A DNA stretch of 64,000 bases from contig CALXLX010000051.1 of assembly GCA_944389315.1 (NCBI GenBank), positions 1-64,000 on the forward strand, written 5' to 3'. Every line of letters begins with the position of its first letter. Positions within the stretch are counted from its first letter, which is position 1. The notes under the pieces were generated by a model. That model was not told where the DNA came from, did not search any database, and worked only from the letters and a program-made list of their open reading frames with translations. Shown in pieces: positions 1 to 8,479 of the stretch. The stretch comes from an uncultured Opitutales bacterium (GTDB lineage Bacteria; Verrucomicrobiota; Verrucomicrobiia; Opitutales; Intestinicryptomonadaceae). A program made the position numbers and the translations under genes.

Positions 1-1
1 G

Positions 2-115
2 GGAGTGCGCTACAGCTATCTGACGGAGAAGTCTGCGGACATGAGGTACAACTACAATGTGGGCGGGCACGACCAGCATTTGTGGTTTGGCGCGAAGGTG
101 GACTTTGGTTTCTAA
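2..115 (+). CDS. C-terminal end of an autotransporter-like outer-membrane beta-barrel protein (partial)
   Basis: The reading frame enters from the left edge and ends at TAA. The 37 visible residues alternate polar and hydrophobic/aromatic positions and finish with the sequence KVDFGF, a terminal phenylalanine as used for insertion of beta-barrels by the BAM machinery. This fits the last strands of an autotransporter or other outer-membrane barrel. The passenger or main part lies outside the window, so its role cannot be stated. A strong hairpin terminator follows closely. Confidence 0.55.
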   Translation, partial: GVRYSYLTEKSADMRYNYNVGGHDQHLWFGAKVDFGF

Positions 116-138
116 ACGAAGAAAAGAGTATTTGCAAT

Positions 139-175
139 AAAAAATCCCCGTTACGGATAGTTCGGGGATTTTTTT
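139..175 (+). terminator. Rho-independent terminator after the partial barrel gene
   Basis: A perfect inverted repeat (AATCCCCG ... CGGGGATT) is flanked by an A-run on the left and a T-run on the right. It could therefore act on both strands. It closes the upstream barrel gene and separates it from the next gene. Confidence 0.85.
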
Positions 176-207
176 ACCCTCGGTACAATCAACGAAAGAA
201 TCTATAT

Positions 208-1917
208 ATGAGAGGAATGTTGGCAAGAACGGCAGGCATGTTAGGCGCTTTTTTATTTGCATGCGCGGGGGTATTCGCGCAGGAGCAGCCCGAAAATTTG
301 AGGAATTTCATAAACGGGGAGATAGCCGCGGGCAAGAAGGAGATAAAGGTTCCCGCGGGAACATACAGGCTTAAGTCGGAGAACAGGCAGCATTTGGTGT
401 TCAGGAATCTCAAAGGAGTGCACATAGACGCGCGCGGGGTAAAGCTAATATGCCTGGACACGACTAGGGCCGTGACGATAGACAAGTGCGAGGATTTCAC
501 TTTGGAGGGGCTTTGGATAGACTATGATCCGCTGCCGTTTACGCAGGGGAAGATAGTAAAGATTTCCGACGACAAGACCGTCACGGAAGTCGAGATATTC
601 GACGGGTATCCGGACTCTAAGGAAGTGGAGATAACGCCCGACAAGTACGAGATATTCAACCCGCAGACGCGCAGGCTGCGCACATGGGATTCCTACTCGA
701 ACAAGATAAACGTTCTCTCCGACAAGCGTTTTGAGGTGATAAGGCCCTATTCAAACGCGCTGGTCAGGAGAGCCATAGAGCAGGTGGGAGACCATGTCGT
801 CACGGCTGTCAGGAACATAAAGCATCCCATTCCGCACGCGATAATGCTAAGCGACTGCAAGAACGTAAAGCTCAAGGGCATAAAGCTCTACGCGGCAGAG
901 GGTTTTTCATATTTCGAGGAGAATTGCATAGCCACCGTTTACGAGGACTGCCTGGTGGACCGCTGCCCGCCCGAGGCCGACATAGCAAAGCGCGAGTTTC
1001 CGCGCCTGCGCGGCGGCAATGCCGACGGATTCCACAGCAAGTATTCCCAGAATGGCCCGGTGTTGATAAACTGCAAGGCTATGTACGGCGGGGACGATTG
1101 CGTTGCAATAAGCGGCAGATATTTCCATTGCGTCTCTGGGAAAGGGAATGTCCTGAGGGTAGCGACATTCGTAGACAAGATGAATTTCGACGTTGGCGAC
1201 GAGGTTGAGATATTCTCCCCCAGGACCGGCGCATTGGAATACTCCAAGGTAAAGAGCATTGCCGAGGCAGAGCCTCTTACGCAGGAGGAGTTCGACTCCA
1301 TAAGCAAAACGATATTTCCCCGGACGGTTTACAGAACTTCAAATTTGAAGCGCGAACGCATAAAGGTTTATACGGTGGAGCTTGAGACCGCGCCGCAGAA
1401 GCTGGACCCTGAGAGCATGATATGCGCGGTAAACAAGATAGGAAACGGCTTTAAGATTATAGGCGGCGCCTTCGGGAACAACAGGTCGAGGGGCATGCTG
1501 CTGAGGGCTTCAAACGGGCTTGTTAAGGGTGCGAGAATAGAGGGAGCGCGCATGTCGGGCATACTTTGCGCCCCGGAGATATACTGGTACGGGGCGGGGC
1601 ATTCCCGCTCGGTGAGGATAGAAAACTGCGAGATAATCGCGGGCATGCATCCTGCGATATGCGTGTATTCCATGTCTTTGGGTAACAAGTTTTCCCCCGC
1701 GGGCGCGCACCGCAATATAAGCATAGTGGGCAACCGCATACGCGGGTATTATGAGCCCCTGGTATTCCTTTCGTCCATAAAGAATCTTTCCTTCTCGGGC
1801 AACAAGATTACCAGGGACGAAGAACCCTATTACGAGCACGAGTTCTTCCCCTGGCCGATTTCTCCTTATAAATTCGGCTGGGAGGGCGGAGACGTCTTTA
1901 AAGCCCAGTGCGATTGA
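208..1917 (+). CDS. Exported parallel beta-helix protein, GH110/GH28-like
   Basis: A 569-residue protein. The start at MRGMLARTAG is chosen because it begins a typical signal peptide ending near VFAQ; the frame stays open upstream but that part would be unusual coding sequence. The body has the short repeating strands of a pectin-lyase-type right-handed beta-helix. Two segments resemble the aspartate-bearing loops of glycoside hydrolase families 28 and 110: NADGFHS near residue 275 and YGGDDCVAISG about 20 residues later, followed by a VGDEVEIFSP stretch that recalls the inserted barrel of GH110 alpha-1,3-galactosidases. The assignment to a glycosidase is inferred from these motifs; substrate is unknown. 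It stands alone and is followed by another exported protein gene. Confidence 0.55.
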   Translation: MRGMLARTAGMLGAFLFACAGVFAQEQPENLRNFINGEIAAGKKEIKVPAGTYRLKSENRQHLVFRNLKGVHIDARGVKLICLDTTRAVTIDKCEDFTLEGLWIDYDPLPFTQGKIVKISDDKTVTEVEIFDGYPDSKEVEITPDKYEIFNPQTRRLRTWDSYSNKINVLSDKRFEVIRPYSNALVRRAIEQVGDHVVTAVRNIKHPIPHAIMLSDCKNVKLKGIKLYAAEGFSYFEENCIATVYEDCLVDRCPPEADIAKREFPRLRGGNADGFHSKYSQNGPVLINCKAMYGGDDCVAISGRYFHCVSGKGNVLRVATFVDKMNFDVGDEVEIFSPRTGALEYSKVKSIAEAEPLTQEEFDSISKTIFPRTVYRTSNLKRERIKVYTVELETAPQKLDPESMICAVNKIGNGFKIIGGAFGNNRSRGMLLRASNGLVKGARIEGARMSGILCAPEIYWYGAGHSRSVRIENCEIIAGMHPAICVYSMSLGNKFSPAGAHRNISIVGNRIRGYYEPLVFLSSIKNLSFSGNKITRDEEPYYEHEFFPWPISPYKFGWEGGDVFKAQCD

Positions 1918-1932
1918 CGATGTCTTTGCGGG

Positions 1933-1966
1933 TGCGGCGCGCATTTGGCGTTTGCCGCGCCTTTTA
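1933..1966 (+). terminator. Possible terminator hairpin after the beta-helix gene
   Basis: A G+C-rich imperfect inverted repeat (GCGGCG ... CGCCGC type) about 16 bases after the stop codon is followed by a short CTTTT run. The T-tract is short, so termination may be partial. Confidence 0.4.
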
Positions 1967-2087
1967 TGTTGACGGGCGAGCCGCCGCGTGAGCCTTTAAA
2001 GGGGATATTCTTACTGCAGACGATATTTAATTGCTTTTTTGCCAACCTGAAATATCAATAAATATTCAACAGATTTCATTAATTGCC

Positions 2088-4967
2088 ATGAAGACAAGTT
2101 TTTATAAATCGATGCTTGCCATTGCGCTTTCGGCGTTCTTTTTTTGCGGCCTTTTTGCTTCGGAAAATAAGATATCTTCCGGCGGAGCGAAAGTCGCTGT
2201 AGACGAGGCGTGCAATATTGTGTTTGAATCGAACGGCATAAGGGTGATAGCCACTCCGTCCTTCGAGGTGTTTTATACGGACAGAAACCCGAAGCTGAAG
2301 ATGAGCCCGTCGGGGCTCGACAAGGGGATTTTATACAACGTCCCCTCATGGGAGAGAAAAGGGCTCGATAAAAAGTATGTGTTGAGGACGAAAAAGGCCT
2401 CGGACAACGAGATAGGAGACGGTTTTGACGACAGCATAATACGCGCGAAGAATACCGTAGCGAGAACCGCCAACGTGTGGATGTGCGCGCCGTCCGAGAA
2501 GATAAAGGCTTCTTCGGCGAAGGTGGAATCCGGCGTTATAAGGCTGTCTTTCCCTGAGAGCGAGAAATTCTCCCTCGAAGCGAAGATATATTTCCCAAAA
2601 GGCTCGGATATTCCTGCGATGGAGTATTCCTTCAAGCCCAAGGCAAAAGGGTACTACTCCGTGGCCTTTGTCGGCCTGCCCGCGTACGGTTTTGACGAGG
2701 TTGACGGAATTTGGCAGCCTTTCATCTGGCAGGGCAAGAGATTTCCCGCCCAGCCCTTTGCGACGCCGGCATTCGAGTGTTCTTTGCCCGCCACCTTTGT
2801 GAATGTGGGCGGAGACGTCTTCGGCATTGCCGCGGACACTTCTGAGATTCCTTTTATGCCCTTGCCCAAGCTCGACAACAGCCGTTTTGCGGTTGCTCTT
2901 AGAACTTTGGACGGCAAGGCCGGCAGCTTCATACTCTCTCCCATACTCGGAGGATATGGCTCTTTGATGAAGCCCGGCGACGTCCACAACTTCAAGATGC
3001 GCATCTTCACCGCGAAGGGCGACATAACCGACGCCTACGAGCGCATGGCGCGCACGCTTTTTAAAATGCGCGACTACCGCCAAAACGAGATATGCTCCAT
3101 AAACGAGACTTTGGAGAACATGATAGACTATTCCATGAGCGGATACGCGCAGTTCATAGACGAGATGAAAGGCTGCTCCTACGCAACCGACGCCCCCGGC
3201 ACGGTGAAGAACGTATCGTGCTTAAATCCGCTCGAGGTTGCTCTTGTTGCGGACTCCGACGCGGTTTACGACAAGCGGGCCTATCCTATAATGGAGTACC
3301 TTCTTTCGAGGGAAAAATTCCTGCTTGCGCTGGACAAGAACTGCAAGATACAAAACCCGTCGCGGAATATGAACGGGCCGTGCACGCCCGTGAGCGAGAT
3401 GGCCGTTCTCTACGGTATCAGCCGCGGGGCGAGCCCCATGTTCATGATGCACGCAAAGGCTCTTTTCCCGAAATACAGAATTTTGAACCTCAACGAAGTT
3501 TCCGGCGGATCCGCCTGGCAGGACGCGCTCGACATCTACATAAACGGCGGCGGCGACGAGTATCTCCAGAAGGCAAAGGAGGGAGCGGATAAATACATTG
3601 CAAAATACATAGATTCCGCCCCGCAGGAGTTCGACGACCAGAGCTTTTTCTGGACGAGCTTTGCGCCGCGCTTTGTTGATTTGTACAGGCTCTACGAGGT
3701 GACAAAAGACAAGCGCCATCTTGCCGCTGCCCGCAAGGCTGCGAGGCTGTATGCCATGTTTGTGTGGATGTGCCCGCAGATTCCCGCCGAGAAGATAACC
3801 GTCAACCCGGACGGCAAGGCTCCGTGGTACGGCTACCTGAAGGGCAAGGGGCACAAGCGCATGTCTGCTCCGCGCGAGGAGGTCGACGCGTGGCGCCTGT
3901 CGGAGATAGGCCTTACGCCCGAGTCTTCGGGTACGATGAGCGGGCATAGGGGTATATTCATGACGCACTACGCCCCGTGGTTTATGCGCATAGGCGCCGC
4001 TTCGGGGGACAGATTCTTGAAGGACATATCCAGGAGCGCCGTTGTAGGCAGGTATCGCAATTTCCCGGGCTACCATATAAATACGGACAGAACCACCATA
4101 TACGAGAAGGCCGATTATCCCTTGCGCGATCCCAAGGAGCTCAGCGTAAACTCCTTCCACTACAACCATATTTTCCCGATGATCTCCATGCTCATAGACT
4201 GGCTTGTAGCCGACATAGAGGCGCGTTCTGGCGGGGAGATTTCCTTCCCGGCGCGCTATATAGAGGCGTATTCGTACATGCAGAGCAATTTCTACGGGGA
4301 CAGGGCGGGAACTTTCTTTGGACGGAAGGCGTACATCTGGCTTCCGAAGGGCCTGCTCGACTCCACCTCCAACGAGCTTAATTGGCTTTCGGCCAGAGGC
4401 GAGAACGGCGGCTTGTACATAGCATTTGCAAACCAGTCGCGCAGGAGCGCGGGGGCCAAGATAACGCTCAATAAGGAGCTTGCGGGGCTGCCCGATGAGG
4501 CGGAGGTCCTGCTGTACAAGAACTCGGAGAAGACTCCGTTTAAGAAAGTCACAGCAAAGGACGGGGTGTTCGAGGTAGATGTTCCGCCTATGGGCATGGT
4601 AAGCGCGGTGATAGAATCTGCAAAGCCTCAGGTAAAATTCCAGAGCAATTTCCTCAAGATGTCGGCCGCAGACGCTTGGAGCAAGGACTATGAGGAGCTT
4701 TCCGTGGGCAATGCCAGAGCCATGATAATAAACTTCGGCACGGACAGGGTGTCGGCGTTTGTGTATCTTAAGGACGACGATTCCGCAGTGCGCAAGGCCC
4801 GCCTGAAATATTCCGAAGGAGGCAAGGAGAAAGTCCTCGAGGACGCGGAGTATCCGTACGAGTTTACCGTCAGGCTCTCCGACGCCGACAAGTCTTTCGA
4901 CTACGTGCTTGAAACGGAGCTTGTCGACGGTTCGGTAAAATCCCAAAAGGGGCGACTTGAAAAATAG
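2088..4967 (+). CDS. Large exported protein of unknown function
   Basis: A 959-residue protein starting at MKTSFYKSML, which gives a clear signal peptide cleaved near LFASEN. The N-terminal ~350 residues look beta-rich; the middle (about 370-760) is helical with repeated aromatic-rich helix pairs (for example DYSMSGYAQF, ILNLNEVSGG, YNHIFPMISM), reminiscent of the alpha/alpha-toroid domains of polysaccharide lyases and hydrolases; the C-terminal ~200 residues are beta-rich, compatible with sandwich domains. I recognise no catalytic signature that names a family. Its place beside an exported beta-helix protein suggests a role in glycan breakdown, which is inference. Confidence 0.5.
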   Translation: MKTSFYKSMLAIALSAFFFCGLFASENKISSGGAKVAVDEACNIVFESNGIRVIATPSFEVFYTDRNPKLKMSPSGLDKGILYNVPSWERKGLDKKYVLRTKKASDNEIGDGFDDSIIRAKNTVARTANVWMCAPSEKIKASSAKVESGVIRLSFPESEKFSLEAKIYFPKGSDIPAMEYSFKPKAKGYYSVAFVGLPAYGFDEVDGIWQPFIWQGKRFPAQPFATPAFECSLPATFVNVGGDVFGIAADTSEIPFMPLPKLDNSRFAVALRTLDGKAGSFILSPILGGYGSLMKPGDVHNFKMRIFTAKGDITDAYERMARTLFKMRDYRQNEICSINETLENMIDYSMSGYAQFIDEMKGCSYATDAPGTVKNVSCLNPLEVALVADSDAVYDKRAYPIMEYLLSREKFLLALDKNCKIQNPSRNMNGPCTPVSEMAVLYGISRGASPMFMMHAKALFPKYRILNLNEVSGGSAWQDALDIYINGGGDEYLQKAKEGADKYIAKYIDSAPQEFDDQSFFWTSFAPRFVDLYRLYEVTKDKRHLAAARKAARLYAMFVWMCPQIPAEKITVNPDGKAPWYGYLKGKGHKRMSAPREEVDAWRLSEIGLTPESSGTMSGHRGIFMTHYAPWFMRIGAASGDRFLKDISRSAVVGRYRNFPGYHINTDRTTIYEKADYPLRDPKELSVNSFHYNHIFPMISMLIDWLVADIEARSGGEISFPARYIEAYSYMQSNFYGDRAGTFFGRKAYIWLPKGLLDSTSNELNWLSARGENGGLYIAFANQSRRSAGAKITLNKELAGLPDEAEVLLYKNSEKTPFKKVTAKDGVFEVDVPPMGMVSAVIESAKPQVKFQSNFLKMSAADAWSKDYEELSVGNARAMIINFGTDRVSAFVYLKDDDSAVRKARLKYSEGGKEKVLEDAEYPYEFTVRLSDADKSFDYVLETELVDGSVKSQKGRLEK

Positions 4968-4998
4968 AGGCGCCAAAAAGAGAGAAAAATAGTTTTCC

Positions 4999-5862
4999 AT
5001 GCCAAAACGAAGCGGAAAGAAACAGGCGGCGCTGCTATCGGTCATCGCTGCGGTATTTCTGACAGCCTTCAAGGTGGTTGTGGGAGTTTCCACGGGGAGT
5101 TTGGGCATACTGTCCGAGGCGCTGCACTCCACGCTCGATTTGGTCGCCGCGCTCATAACGTGGTTTGCCGTGAGAATATCGGACAAGCCCGCCGACAAGG
5201 ACCACAACTTCGGGCATGGAAAGGTGGAAAACCTCTCTGCGCTCTTTGAAACCCTGCTGCTTTTTGCAACCTGCTTTTGGATAGTTTATGAGGCGTCGTG
5301 CCGCCTTGCAGCGGGTGGGGTCGGCATAGAGGTCGGGTTTTGGAGCTATGCGGTGGTGGTCGTCTCCATAATTGTGGACGCAAACCGTTCAAGGGTTTTG
5401 ATGAAGGCGGCAAAAAAATATAAAAGCGAGGCTCTCGAGGCCGACGCTCTCCACTTTTCCACAGATATATGGAGTTCTGTCGTCGTGCTCGCGGGGCTGG
5501 TGCTATCGTCGTTTGAAATCTATGTGGCGGACAGTATCGCAGCTTTGTGCGTGGCCTTTGTGGTCATGTTCGTAAGCTACAGGCTCGGCAAGCGCTCCAT
5601 CTTTGCCCTGATAGACGGCGTATCGGCGCACACACGCAGCGAGGTTTGCGAAATTATAGAGTCTGTAGAGGGCGTTAAGCGTTTCCATTCCGTGCGCGTG
5701 CGCAGCGCGGGGCCGGAGACTTTCGTGGAGGCGAACATTCACGTATCTGCAAACCTTTCTATAGTCGAGGCGCACGACATTTCCACCCACGTCGAAAACG
5801 CCCTCAGAAAGCGTTTCGGGAAATGCATAATAAACGTCCACATAGAGCCCGACTCCCACTGA
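4999..5862 (+). CDS. Cation diffusion facilitator (zinc/iron-type) transporter
   Basis: A 287-residue inner-membrane exporter of divalent metal ions driven by the proton gradient. The CDF signature is clear: an intramembrane metal site contributed by the HSTLD motif (His43/Asp47) and by HFSTD (His152/Asp156), plus the FGHGK loop (His73) between the second and third membrane helices. Six hydrophobic segments precede a cytoplasmic C-terminal domain from about residue 205 that carries conserved histidines (VEANIHVS, AHDISTHVENAL, NVHIEPDSH). Length is normal for the family. The next gene starts only 5 bases after the stop, so the two are probably co-transcribed. Confidence 0.9.
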   Translation: MPKRSGKKQAALLSVIAAVFLTAFKVVVGVSTGSLGILSEALHSTLDLVAALITWFAVRISDKPADKDHNFGHGKVENLSALFETLLLFATCFWIVYEASCRLAAGGVGIEVGFWSYAVVVVSIIVDANRSRVLMKAAKKYKSEALEADALHFSTDIWSSVVVLAGLVLSSFEIYVADSIAALCVAFVVMFVSYRLGKRSIFALIDGVSAHTRSEVCEIIESVEGVKRFHSVRVRSAGPETFVEANIHVSANLSIVEAHDISTHVENALRKRFGKCIINVHIEPDSH

Positions 5863-5867
5863 TATTT

Positions 5868-7550
5868 ATGAAGACATTGAAATTCTTAAGAAGACTGCCC
5901 GCATATTTTGCGGTTTTATCCTTATTGTCCGCCTGCAATTCCGCAAGGGAGGCGGAGAGTGCCGATAGGGCGGATATAGTCATTTACGGGGGCACGTCTG
6001 CGGGGGTTGTATCGGCGATAAGGGGGGCGCAGTCTGGAAAGAAGGTTATACTTGTTTCACCCACGCAGGAGCTCGGCGCGATGAGCAGCTCCGGTCTTGG
6101 GCTGACGGATTCCGGTAAGACGGAAGCAATAGGCGGGCTGTCTTTGGAGTTTTACAAGCGCGTCTATGCCGAGTATCAGAAGCCCGAAAACTGGTACGCC
6201 GAGCGCCAAAGCGATTTCAAGGGGCGCGGTCAGGGCACCAAGGCAATAGACAATAAGAAGAAAGTAATGTGGATTTTCGAGCCCCGCATAGCCACGGCCG
6301 TTTACGAGAAGTGGCTTGCGGAATATCCGAACATAAAAATCTTCAGAAACGAGTATCTCGACAGGGAAAACGGCGTGGAGATGTCCTCCGGGCGCATAAA
6401 GTCCATAACAACCCTCAGCGGCAAAAAATTTGAGGGAAAAATTTTTATAGACGCCACCTTTGAGGGCGACCTGATGGCTTCTGCCGGCTGCGAGTATGCG
6501 ATAGGCCGCGAGGGCAACGAGAAGTACGGCGAGACATACAACGGCTACAGGGCGGATTTGCGGCACAACTACCATAATTTCTCGGTGAAGGTGGATCCGT
6601 ACAAAATCAGGGGAGATAAATCCAGCGGCCTTCTTAAGTATATATCCGACGAGGCCCCCCTGAAGGGCGGCGAGGCCGACAGTAAAATTCAGGCGTACAA
6701 CTACCGCATTTGCCTTACGGACTACGAGCCAAATAAAATTCCGCTGACCAAGCCGGACAATTACAATCCCGAGGATTATGAATTGTGCGGAAGGTGGTTT
6801 GAGGCATATCCCGATGCGAGCCCGCTTATAATATCGCGCATGCCAAACCGCAAGACGGATATAAATAACAGGCAGGCTTTCTCCACGGACTTCATAGGCG
6901 AAAACTACGATTATCCCGAGGCCTCATATGCCGAGAGGGAGCTTATCGTAAAGCGCCATAAGGACTACCATTTGGGATTGCTGTATTTCTGGAATACGGA
7001 TCCGCGCACTCCGAAGGAGTTTAAGGACAAGATAAAAAATCTGGGCCTGCCCAAGGACGAATTTAAAAGCAGCGGAAACTGGCCTTATTATCTGTATATC
7101 CGCGAAGCCCGCAGGCTAGTGGGAGACTACGTCATGACGGAGCACGACTGTCTCAACGAAAAGGCCACGCCCGAACCCATAGGCATGGGCTCTTATACGA
7201 TAGATTCCCACAACACTTCCCGCTACATCGACGCAGACGGATTTGTCCAAAACGAGGGGGACGTGGAGGTCAACATTTCAAAAAGCGGCCCTTACAGCAT
7301 AGCGTACGGTTCCATAATCCCCAAGCGGGAGGACTGCAAGAACCTGTATGTTGTCTGCGCGCTTTCGGCGTCGCACACGGCTTACGGCTCTATAAGAATG
7401 GAGCCCGTCTTTATGATATTGGGCCATTCGGCGGCGGCCGCGGCGGTGCAATGCATGAACACAGGCCGCGATGTCCAGGATATAAACTATTCGCAGCTGG
7501 CCTCCACCCTCCGCAAGGAAGGGCAGGTGCTCGGTATTTCAAAGAGGTAG
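5868..7550 (+). CDS. FAD-dependent oxidoreductase, exported lipoprotein
   Basis: A 560-residue protein beginning MKTLKFLRRLP with a lipoprotein signal (LSAC lipobox, Cys about residue 24). An N-terminal dinucleotide-binding fold follows: IVIYGGTSAG, matching the GxGxxG-type FAD site, then the ELGAMSSSGLGLTD segment typical of the FAD_oxidored family (Pfam PF12831). Members are abundant in glycan-degrading Planctomycetes and Verrucomicrobia and are presumed to oxidise sugars or related compounds; the substrate here is unknown. The closing segment CALSASHTAYGSIRMEPVFM is also typical. It lies 5 bases after the metal exporter gene. Confidence 0.8.
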   Translation: MKTLKFLRRLPAYFAVLSLLSACNSAREAESADRADIVIYGGTSAGVVSAIRGAQSGKKVILVSPTQELGAMSSSGLGLTDSGKTEAIGGLSLEFYKRVYAEYQKPENWYAERQSDFKGRGQGTKAIDNKKKVMWIFEPRIATAVYEKWLAEYPNIKIFRNEYLDRENGVEMSSGRIKSITTLSGKKFEGKIFIDATFEGDLMASAGCEYAIGREGNEKYGETYNGYRADLRHNYHNFSVKVDPYKIRGDKSSGLLKYISDEAPLKGGEADSKIQAYNYRICLTDYEPNKIPLTKPDNYNPEDYELCGRWFEAYPDASPLIISRMPNRKTDINNRQAFSTDFIGENYDYPEASYAERELIVKRHKDYHLGLLYFWNTDPRTPKEFKDKIKNLGLPKDEFKSSGNWPYYLYIREARRLVGDYVMTEHDCLNEKATPEPIGMGSYTIDSHNTSRYIDADGFVQNEGDVEVNISKSGPYSIAYGSIIPKREDCKNLYVVCALSASHTAYGSIRMEPVFMILGHSAAAAAVQCMNTGRDVQDINYSQLASTLRKEGQVLGISKR

Positions 7551-7753
7551 TTGGCGCTTCATGTTGCGAACTTGCCGTGGAGGAATTTTACCGTTCTTTT
7601 GCAGGAAATTTTCCCCGCGGCATTTGCGTATGAACAGGCATAGCTGACGCCCGCGGGCTGCATGTTTTCCGCACATTTTCGGGATAAAGCTCTTATGCTT
7701 GGAGGAAAATTTTGGGTTGAACGGAGGGGGATTTTCGGTTTTAATAATCTTTT

Positions 7754-8143
7754 ATGTTTAGGTTTCTACTTATTACCCTGGTTTCCGCCCTGCTTTGCGC
7801 ATGCGCCTCTAAAAATACCCCCCTTGAATTTACGGAGGTGGACATGCAGTCGGATAATGTCGTGTCTGTCGGGCAGTGCTTTAAAGTTATATTAACATCA
7901 AACCCTTCCACGGGGTTTACTTGGGAGCTGGTCCAGCCGGACAGCGACGTTCTATCCCTCGGAGGGTCTGACTACGTCGCGCCGGATAAAAAACTTGCGG
8001 GCGCGCCTGGCAAACAGGTCTTCTATTTCCGCGCCGAACGCGTCGGAGAGCAGACTTTGAATTTTGAGTGCAGACGCTCTTGGGAGGAGCGCAAGCTCAA
8101 GGCGCTTCAGGCAATATCCATGAAATTTAAAGTGGAAAACTGA
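7754..8143 (+). CDS. Chagasin-like (I42 family) cysteine-protease inhibitor lipoprotein
   Basis: A 129-residue protein with a lipoprotein signal (ALLCACAS). Three loop motifs of chagasin-type inhibitors are present in order: NPSTGFTW (canonical NPTTGF), GAPGKQVFYFRA (canonical GxxGxxxxxF/W) and RRSWEE (canonical RPW). These loops enter the active-site cleft of papain-like proteases. The expected location is the periplasm or outer membrane, where it may protect against host or self proteases. It has its own short upstream region and no obvious operon partner. Confidence 0.85.
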   Translation: MFRFLLITLVSALLCACASKNTPLEFTEVDMQSDNVVSVGQCFKVILTSNPSTGFTWELVQPDSDVLSLGGSDYVAPDKKLAGAPGKQVFYFRAERVGEQTLNFECRRSWEERKLKALQAISMKFKVEN

Positions 8144-8479
8144 CGCGTTTTTTTCCCGTAGGGATATTTTTTTATTTTATGCGCGGCAGCTCAAAGTTTC
8201 CGCGCGCTTTCGCGCGGCGGGCGCCTTGCCGCAATATCCTGCCTGATGCTGATAAAAGCCGCAGGCAAACGCGCTGCGCGCCTTTATCCTGCGCCGGCAT
8301 TTCCCCCGCCATGATGCCTGCCTTTGCCTCATAATGCGGGTTCCTCTAAAAAAACGGCGGGCAAAACAAATGTTTGCCCGCCGCTTTTAGCCTGTAAATT
8401 TCCTTGTGGGCTTGGAAAAATACCCACTATTGCGCGGAAAATTTTTCCCCATGAGCCTCTTTGTGGTAGGGGGATTTTT
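8144..8479. other. Intergenic region with several hairpins
   Basis: This 336-base stretch lies between the convergent chagasin and dapF genes. It holds a G+C-rich hairpin around 8199-8217 (CCGCGCG ... CGCGCGG), the main terminator at 8347-8382, and two small hairpins near 8406-8427 and 8465-8484. No convincing reading frame was seen. Confidence 0.5.
8347..8382 (-). terminator. Rho-independent terminator for dapF
   Basis: An 11-bp inverted repeat (CGGCGGGCAAA ... TTTGCCCGCCG) with a 7-base loop. On the minus strand it is followed by a run of seven T, so it is a strong terminator for dapF. On the plus strand it has a weaker T-tract and may also stop the chagasin-like gene. Confidence 0.85.

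Noticed and set aside
3222-5207. Long minus-strand open frame of 661 codons
   Set aside because: It lies antisense to the large exported protein and the CDF transporter, has Arg/Ala/Val-rich composition without family features, and is explained by the G+C bias of the true genes.
7662-7895. Alternative frame across the start of the chagasin-like gene
   Set aside because: It overlaps the chagasin-like lipoprotein in another frame and shows no family features or plausible start site.
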